From NCBI GenBank assembly GCA_964370545.1, contig CAYJJQ010000018.1, forward strand, positions 1-18,666: a stretch of DNA of 18,666 bases, in the 5' to 3' direction. The notes beneath the pieces were generated by a model that was not told where the DNA came from, made no database searches, and saw only the letters and a program-made list of their open reading frames with translations. The stretch is from CAKOSP01 sp964370545 (lineage in GTDB: Bacteria; Bacillota_I; Bacilli_A; RF39; UBA660). Position 1 is the stretch's first letter. Every line of letters starts with the position of its first letter. This document shows, one piece after another, positions 13,475 through 18,666 of the stretch. Made by a program: the position numbers and the translations under genes.

Positions 13475-15136
13475 TTATATTGGAGCTATTACATTACGCG
13501 TTGCAAAGGCTCCAACTCCACCAGAAGAAGTTCCTGTAACACCATAATATGCAAACATTCCTGCATAATGCCAACTTCCTACACGAGCACTTCTTACAAT
13601 AAAAGGTGCTGATATTGTATGAAAAAGAGCATAATCAGCATTCCAGGAATAAGTAGAAGTGGGATCTTTTATTTCAAGAATGCCATCTCCAATAATTCCA
13701 TTAGAATTTTTATTATTTGTGTTTTCTGAATATAAATCATAATACTTGCTATCAGGAAGATTGCTTTGTGTAAATTTACTAGATGCAGTATAAACACCAC
13801 CTAATGGATTTTCCATAAATGTCATTACATACTCATATTTACCAGCAGCTAAATCATATATTCCGCTTATATTACTAGTCGAACTAGCTTTATAACCATT
13901 TACTGTATTCCATCTATAATCACTAGGACAAATACTTATATCAAAAACATCTTCTGCAATTATTGGTTTAGTAGAACCCCCACACCCTGTTATAATATCA
14001 TTTACTTTATTAGCATAGTAATTATTGGTCATTGTTGGACAATTAGTATCACTAGTACATATTCCATATATAGAATGAGTAATATAAGTGACTGCTCCCC
14101 ATTCTGTATTTTTTATAATATGTAAATCACTGCCGGAATCTAAGCCATAGTTATTATTAGTTTTGATTACAGCTTGATACATTGTATATATATCTATTGG
14201 TCCAATAGAATAAACATTAGGTTTTACTGAGTAATGAAGCTCTGTATCGGTCATAACCTCGCCAAATTCATATCCAGTTTCAAATTTACCAACCCAAAAT
14301 CCATTAAGTTCATCAGTTCCAAAAGTAAATGCTGGATGAGCTGCGGATTCATTATTTACAAAAGTTATATCAATAGCATTATATTCATTCTCAATTGAAG
14401 CAGGATCATAGGAATATCTTGGAATCCATACATACATTTGCTTTATATTGTCCATAGGTATAGCGTCACCAACTTCGTATGCTATTGCAGGATTTTGTAC
14501 AAGTACTGCATTTGCCCAATTCTTATTGGCATAACTGTACCATTCTATTTTAGTATCGGCAACACTAACAGTTCCATCACTAGCTATAGTAACAGGAATT
14601 AACCCATTATTTAAAACAGGAACTGCACCATTTAATATTTCTTCTTCATATTTTTCGGAAAAGCTAAACTCTAAACTTAAAGTTAGTTCATTATCAGGAG
14701 TCAAAGCATCTTTGTAAGAAAAAGTTATATCAAACTGAGTTTCACTATTTGGAGCAAACACTATGGAATTTTTATCAACAATTTCATAACTTATTGCAGG
14801 ATTTGAATTAATTAATTCATTTATATTAGAAAAATAATAAACATTTTCAGTCTCATTCAAAACAGTAATTGTATAAGTAATTGATGAATTTAGATTAGGC
14901 AAATTTATTTTTATATTACTACTTGAATCTGTAAAATTAGAATTATAAACTTCAGTAGCTCCATTTAACTGTTCTTTAAGTATAATATTACTTAATTTAA
15001 CAGTAGTAGGCACTTGAACTATAGCTGTTCCACTAATTGTTAAATTAACATTTAATGCAGAGTACCCTATTGATATGCTTATGATAGCTAAAAACATGAA
15101 AAATATTATTGTTAAATTAAGCCTATTTGTATCCAT
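13475..15136 (-). CDS. N-terminally anchored surface protein with FGE-sulfatase/C-type-lectin-like C-terminal domain
   Basis: A 553-residue exported protein. A signal anchor (about 8-26) leads into a SIGYSALNVNLTISGTAIVQ-like segment typical of a large surface family of uncultured gut Firmicutes. Residues about 30-160 look like a beta-sandwich. A linker (LIPVTIASDG ... WYSYANKNWANAVLVQNPA) leads to MYVWIPRYSYD and GFWVGKFETGYE, then EWGAVTYITHSIYGIC, SGIYDLAAGKYEYVM and a C-terminal Gly/Tyr-rich stretch ending FATRNVIAPI. That order resembles the formylglycine-generating-enzyme/C-type-lectin fold, as in many binding proteins; catalytic cysteines of true FGE are not obvious. Five cysteines lie in the middle of this domain. 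No LPxTG sorting motif. I chose the ATG at 15136, 6 bases from AGAGG (15147-15143); the ATG at 15139 is only 3 away. It has its own promoter and terminator. Ligand unknown. Confidence 0.72.
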   Translation of the reverse strand: MDTNRLNLTIIFFMFLAIISISIGYSALNVNLTISGTAIVQVPTTVKLSNIILKEQLNGATEVYNSNFTDSSSNIKINLPNLNSSITYTITVLNETENVYYFSNINELINSNPAISYEIVDKNSIVFAPNSETQFDITFSYKDALTPDNELTLSLEFSFSEKYEEEILNGAVPVLNNGLIPVTIASDGTVSVADTKIEWYSYANKNWANAVLVQNPAIAYEVGDAIPMDNIKQMYVWIPRYSYDPASIENEYNAIDITFVNNESAAHPAFTFGTDELNGFWVGKFETGYEFGEVMTDTELHYSVKPNVYSIGPIDIYTMYQAVIKTNNNYGLDSGSDLHIIKNTEWGAVTYITHSIYGICTSDTNCPTMTNNYYANKVNDIITGCGGSTKPIIAEDVFDISICPSDYRWNTVNGYKASSTSNISGIYDLAAGKYEYVMTFMENPLGGVYTASSKFTQSNLPDSKYYDLYSENTNNKNSNGIIGDGILEIKDPTSTYSWNADYALFHTISAPFIVRSARVGSWHYAGMFAYYGVTGTSSGGVGAFATRNVIAPI

Positions 15137-15162
15137 CATTATCCTCTTTCATTATATCTTTC

Positions 15163-15171
15163 ATTATATCA
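15163..15171 (-). promoter_or_regulatory. Extended -10 promoter of the surface-protein gene
   Basis: Reading leftward, TGA directly precedes TATAAT (15168-15163). A second TATAAT lies 12 bases downstream (15156-15151), because GATATAATGAAA occurs twice in tandem, so two start points or a duplicated box are possible. Confidence 0.55.
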
Positions 15172-15200
15172 TGAAGCATTTTTAAAGTATACACTTACAT

Positions 15201-15225
15201 AAAAAAAACTATTTAGAAAATAGTT
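15201..15225 (-). terminator. Intrinsic terminator of the dnaK-pepF-dnaJ operon
   Basis: An 8-base-pair stem (15207-15214 with 15218-15225) with a three-base loop and a T run on the minus strand. The dnaJ stop codon overlaps the stem. Confidence 0.8.
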
Positions 15226-16327
15226 ATAAATATTTTCTAAATAGTTTAAATTCTTTTGAATCATCTAAATCAGTTTTGGCTAAATCTTTGAATAATTCTT
15301 TTTGTTTTTTAGATAACTTATCAGGAGTTATAATATTTACTACAGCATACATATCACCTTTATGATTGCTTCTAATATGTTTAACTCCTTTACCTTTAAG
15401 TTTTAATCTAGTATAGTTTTGTGTTCCAGGGTTTATATCTAAGTATACATTTCCCGTTAAAGTAGGAATTTCCACTTTAGCACCTAATGCAGCATCTGCA
15501 AATGTAATAGGAACTTCTAAATAAATATCTTCTCCTTCTCTTTCAAAGATTGGATGATTTTTAACACTAAAGTGTAAATATATATCACCATTAGGTCCAC
15601 CACTTGTTCCTGCTCCACCTTTTCCAGACATTCTAAGTTCATAACCATTATCTATACCTTCTGGAACTTCTATAGTTATAGTTTTATCTTTTTTTACGTG
15701 CCCAGAACCTTTACATTTACTACATTTTTCCTCAAATGTTTTTCCTTTACCTGCACATACATGACAAGTCTTTTGAGTTTGCATTATTCCAAAAATAGTT
15801 GCTTGTTCTGCTGTTATTTTACCAGATCCATTACAAGCACTACAAGTTTTTTCGTTAAACCCACCTTTACCTGAACAGTTAGAACAAGATTCATCTAAGT
15901 TTAATACTATATCTTTTTTAGTTCCAAATACAGCATCTTCAAAATCAAGATTAATATTAACTCTAACATCTGCTCCTTTTCTAGCAGATGATCTGGAATT
16001 TCTTCCAAAACCACCACTAAAACCACCTCCAAAGAAACTGTCAAAAATGGAATTTAAATCTATGTCTCCCGGGTCGAATCCTCCATAACCAGCGCCTCCA
16101 GCACCTCCAAAATCAGCAGTACCAAATTGATCATAGTTTTTTCTTTTAGTTGAATCAGATAAAACAGCATAAGCTTCACCTATTTCTTTGAATTTAGCTT
16201 CTGCCCCTGGTTCTTTATTTTTATCTGGATGATATTCTTTAGCAAGTTTTCTAAAAGCTGATTTGATTTCATCATCACTAGCAGTCTTACTTACACCAAG
16301 AATATTATAATAGTCTTTTTTATTCAT
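15224..16327 (-). CDS. dnaJ: Chaperone protein DnaJ
   Basis: The Hsp40 co-chaperone that delivers unfolded clients to DnaK and stimulates its ATPase. The N-terminal J domain (2-70) has the essential HPD at 33-35. A Gly/Phe-rich linker follows (FGGAGGAGYGGFDPGD, then FGGGFSGGFG). The zinc-binding domain has all four CxxCxGxG repeats (CSNCSGKG, CSACNGSG, CHVCAGKG, CSKCKGSG), and the two C-terminal substrate-binding beta-domains complete the protein (367 residues, normal for type I DnaJ). The gene starts 2 bases after the stop of pepF, with AAGGAAG (16344-16338) inside the pepF 3' end, so it is translated from the same mRNA. In most Firmicutes dnaJ follows dnaK directly. Confidence 0.97.
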   Translation of the reverse strand: MNKKDYYNILGVSKTASDDEIKSAFRKLAKEYHPDKNKEPGAEAKFKEIGEAYAVLSDSTKRKNYDQFGTADFGGAGGAGYGGFDPGDIDLNSIFDSFFGGGFSGGFGRNSRSSARKGADVRVNINLDFEDAVFGTKKDIVLNLDESCSNCSGKGGFNEKTCSACNGSGKITAEQATIFGIMQTQKTCHVCAGKGKTFEEKCSKCKGSGHVKKDKTITIEVPEGIDNGYELRMSGKGGAGTSGGPNGDIYLHFSVKNHPIFEREGEDIYLEVPITFADAALGAKVEIPTLTGNVYLDINPGTQNYTRLKLKGKGVKHIRSNHKGDMYAVVNIITPDKLSKKQKELFKDLAKTDLDDSKEFKLFRKYL

Positions 16328-16329
16328 TT

Positions 16330-18132
16330 TTAGTTTACTTCCTTACTATAATATATTTTTTCAAATTCATTAATTGTATTTTCAAATACTTTAAAAGCAT
16401 TATTATATACTTTAGCACTTGCCATATCAACACCCGCTACTTTAAGAGATGCCACTGGATCAAGTGTTGAGCCTAGCTTTAAAAATTCCAAATATTTAGC
16501 TAATGCTCCTTCTTTTCTTTTCCAAATATTTTCCGCTATTTCAAGTGCTGCAGCATATCCCGTTGCATACTGATATACATAAAATTTATAAAAGAAATGT
16601 GGTATTCTAGACCATTCATATTTTAGTTGTACATCTATATCTACATGCTCTCCAAAATATTTTTTGTTTAATTTATAATATTTTTCATTAAGTAATTCTT
16701 TAGTTAAAATATTACCTTTTAAATCAAGTTCATGAATATCTTTTTCAAATTCTGCAAACATAGTTTGTCTAATAATAGTAGATTTAAAAGATTTTAAATT
16801 ATTATCTAATAAAAATAATTTTTCATCTTTTGAAGTGGCTTTACTATACATATGTTTAAATAATAGGATTTCATTAACTTGACTAGCAACCTCAGCTACA
16901 AATATAGAATAATTATAATTCGTATAAGTTTGATTAGTTTGCGCATAGTAATATTGCATTGCATGACCTAATTCATGAGTTACAGTTGATACATCTTGAT
17001 ATTTACCTTCATAATTAAGAAGAACATATGGATGAGCAGCATAAGCACAAGTACAGTAAGCTCCACTTCTTTTATTTTTATAATTATATACATCTATCCA
17101 ATTATTAGAAAATGCATCATTAATAACATTACTATAATCTTTACCCATAATTAGAAGAGAGGACATTATTAAATCTCTTGCTTCTTCAAAAGTATATTTC
17201 TTATCTAATGCTCCTATTACATCAACGTATGTATCATGTATTTCTAGTTTATCTTTACCTAATATATCTTTATATAATCCCCACATTTTATGTGCTACGG
17301 GTAATTTTTTATTTACAGTCTTAATAAGCATATCATATATAAGTGTAGATACATTATTAGCATCTAAACTCTTTTCAAGACCACTACTATATTTTCTTAT
17401 TTTAGCCAGGTTATTATTGTTTTTTACTTCTCCTGCTAAAATAGCAGCAGAAGATGCATTTATACCTTCTAAAGCTTTATACATAGCATTAAAAGCACTT
17501 TTTCTTACATTTTCATCTTTAGATTGTACATAGTTAGAATAATTGCTATTAGTAATCTGCACTTCATTACCTTCTTCATCTTTAATAAATCCAAATTTAA
17601 GATCAACATTAGTAAGTTTACTTATTACTTCAGAAGGAACTCTAAATGATGGACTTAGTCTTGCAAGTAATGTTTCTTCTTCTTTAGATAAAATATGTTT
17701 TTTAGTTCTAAATGTTTCTTTTAGATTTAATTCATATTCTTTTAATTTAGGATTTTTACTAATTAAACTTTTTATATATTTATAATCTTTTTCTAAAAGT
17801 TCTGGAGTTACAAAAGAACATAACGCTCCATATTTATTATATAAAAGTAATACTTTTCCAAAGTTTTCATTCCATTTTGAAGCATCTAAATCAAAATCGT
17901 TATTTAAATGAGCATAAACATATAATTTTTCCAGTGAAACACTAATATTTTTATCTAACTCAAGTAAACTATATAATTTATTTTCATTTTCACATACATT
18001 ATTCTTATATTTTTTAATTTTATTTAGTAGTGATTCTACTTTAAGTAGTTCAGCTTTAAATTCTTCTTCACTTTTAAATAGATCTTTACAATCTATTTTA
18101 TATTTACTTTCAATACTATCTTTATTATTCAT
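16330..18132 (-). CDS. pepF: Oligoendopeptidase F (M3B metallopeptidase)
   Basis: A cytoplasmic zinc endopeptidase that cuts peptides of roughly 7-17 residues. The HEXXH site is HELGH (386-390) in DVSTVTHELGHAMQYYYAQ, and the third zinc ligand is the glutamate of FVAEVASQVNE (E414). The signature GAYCTCAYAAHPYVLLNY (about 357-374) precedes it, and the whole length of 600 residues agrees with PepF. The N-terminal part is the helical PepF/M3 N-domain; IWKRKEGALAKYLEFLKLGST near the C-terminus is also typical. AAAGGG (18143-18138) sits 5 bases before the ATG. It lies between dnaK (stop 45 bases upstream) and dnaJ (start 2 bases downstream), an unusual place that suggests heat-shock coexpression. 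No signal peptide is seen. Confidence 0.95.
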   Translation of the reverse strand: MNNKDSIESKYKIDCKDLFKSEEEFKAELLKVESLLNKIKKYKNNVCENENKLYSLLELDKNISVSLEKLYVYAHLNNDFDLDASKWNENFGKVLLLYNKYGALCSFVTPELLEKDYKYIKSLISKNPKLKEYELNLKETFRTKKHILSKEEETLLARLSPSFRVPSEVISKLTNVDLKFGFIKDEEGNEVQITNSNYSNYVQSKDENVRKSAFNAMYKALEGINASSAAILAGEVKNNNNLAKIRKYSSGLEKSLDANNVSTLIYDMLIKTVNKKLPVAHKMWGLYKDILGKDKLEIHDTYVDVIGALDKKYTFEEARDLIMSSLLIMGKDYSNVINDAFSNNWIDVYNYKNKRSGAYCTCAYAAHPYVLLNYEGKYQDVSTVTHELGHAMQYYYAQTNQTYTNYNYSIFVAEVASQVNEILLFKHMYSKATSKDEKLFLLDNNLKSFKSTIIRQTMFAEFEKDIHELDLKGNILTKELLNEKYYKLNKKYFGEHVDIDVQLKYEWSRIPHFFYKFYVYQYATGYAAALEIAENIWKRKEGALAKYLEFLKLGSTLDPVASLKVAGVDMASAKVYNNAFKVFENTINEFEKIYYSKEVN

Positions 18133-18154
18133 AATATCCCTTTCACATTCAAGG

Positions 18155-18179
18155 AGAAAAGGTTCTATATAAGAACCTT
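18155..18179 (-). terminator. Hairpin between dnaK and pepF, possible partial terminator or processing site
   Basis: An 8-base-pair stem with two to three G-C pairs (18159-18166 with 18172-18179) and a five-base loop overlaps the dnaK stop codon. The following tract is TTTTCTCC, a poor U run, so many transcripts would read on into pepF. The hairpin could also protect the dnaK 3' end. Confidence 0.5.
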
Positions 18180-18666
18180 AATTTTTCTCTTCAAACTTTG
18201 CTTCTTCAACGTTATCTTCAGTTTTAACTTCTTCAGTAGGAGTATCTTCTACTGGTTGCTCATTATTCTTAGCAGCTTCTTCATATACTTTAGCAGCTAA
18301 ATCCATAGCAAACTTATTAAGCTCTTCAGTTTTTGTTTTAACTACTTCTAAATCTGTACCTTCAAGTGCAGTTTTTACTTCAGCAACTAAATCAGTAGCT
18401 TTAGTTTTTTCTTCTTCAGATACTTTATCACCTAAATCTTCTAAAGCTTTTTCTGTACTAAAGATTGCAGCATCAGCATCATTTTTAATTCTTGCTTCTT
18501 CTTTTTTCTTTTCATCTGATTCTTTATTAGCTTCAGCTTCTTTAACCATTTTTTCAATTTCTTCTTCTGTTAAATTAGATGAAGCAGTAATTGTTATTGA
18601 TTGCTCTTTATTAGTTCCTAAATCTTTAGCTTTTACATTAACTATACCATTTGCATCTATATCAAA
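18178..18666 (-). CDS. dnaK: Chaperone protein DnaK (Hsp70), C-terminal part (partial)
   Basis: The last 162 residues of DnaK; the gene continues beyond the right edge and the frame is open to base 18666. Visible are the end of the beta-sandwich substrate-binding domain (FDIDANGIVNVKAKDLGTNK, EQSITITASSNLTEEEIEKM), the helical lid, and an acidic, disordered tail ending DNVEEAKFEEKN, like the EEVD-like tail of bacterial Hsp70s. An internal methionine at 18549 is not a start, since the homology continues upstream without interruption. DnaK binds exposed hydrophobic segments of clients in an ATP-regulated cycle with DnaJ and GrpE; the ATPase domain and any upstream hrcA/grpE lie outside. It heads an operon with pepF and dnaJ. 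Confidence 0.95.
   Translation of the reverse strand, partial: FDIDANGIVNVKAKDLGTNKEQSITITASSNLTEEEIEKMVKEAEANKESDEKKKEEARIKNDADAAIFSTEKALEDLGDKVSEEEKTKATDLVAEVKTALEGTDLEVVKTKTEELNKFAMDLAAKVYEEAAKNNEQPVEDTPTEEVKTEDNVEEAKFEEKN

Noticed and set aside
17543..17785. Plus-strand 80-codon frame inside pepF
   Set aside because: Antisense to pepF; no independent support.
18178..18549. A separate 123-residue acidic protein starting at the internal Met
   Set aside because: The frame is continuous with clear DnaK sequence to the window edge, so it is the dnaK 3' end.

Overview
The window is very AT-rich chromosomal DNA from a low-GC Gram-positive bacterium. TGA is used as a normal stop (dnaG, trmK) and TGG encodes Trp, so this is the standard bacterial code and not the mycoplasma code. 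The dnaG-rpoD-trmK block, the dnaK/dnaJ operon, strong GGAGG-type ribosome sites and a signature surface-protein family point to an uncultured gut-type Bacilli/Mollicutes-related lineage (RF39-like). That placement is inference from gene content.

Left part, plus strand (1-5953): the 3' end of uvrC; then a two-gene unit resembling subunits C and D of the Rnf electron-transport complex, but both lack the flavin motifs expected for the family; then a terminator, and a macromolecular-synthesis operon dnaG-rpoD-trmK (primase, primary sigma factor, tRNA m1A22 methyltransferase). A small minus-strand gene (YqfQ-like) converges on trmK and overlaps its end.

Middle (6190-12124): a type IV pilus/competence pair, an inner-membrane PilC/ComGB protein and a prepilin peptidase, without the ATPase or pilins nearby; a tiny minus-strand membrane protein of 31 residues; a SpoIIM-like membrane protein; mnmA (tRNA 2-thiouridylase), with a promoter that may give a leaderless mRNA; and a promoter-driven pair made of an HTH protein and a membrane-anchored exported protein with eight cysteines. 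A strong terminator ends this side.

A non-coding gap of about 360 bases (12125-12485) holds two related hairpins in tandem.

Right part, all minus strand (12486-18666): a lone carbamate kinase; a large N-terminally anchored surface protein whose C-terminal half resembles the formylglycine-generating-enzyme/C-type-lectin-like fold; and a heat-shock operon with the unusual order dnaK - pepF - dnaJ, dnaK being cut by the window end. The surface gene and dnaJ carry nearly identical terminators.

The most interesting points are the flavin-less RnfC/RnfD pair, the insertion of an M3 peptidase between dnaK and dnaJ, the tandem hairpin element, the surface protein as a possible diversified receptor, and the HTH/eight-cysteine protein pair.
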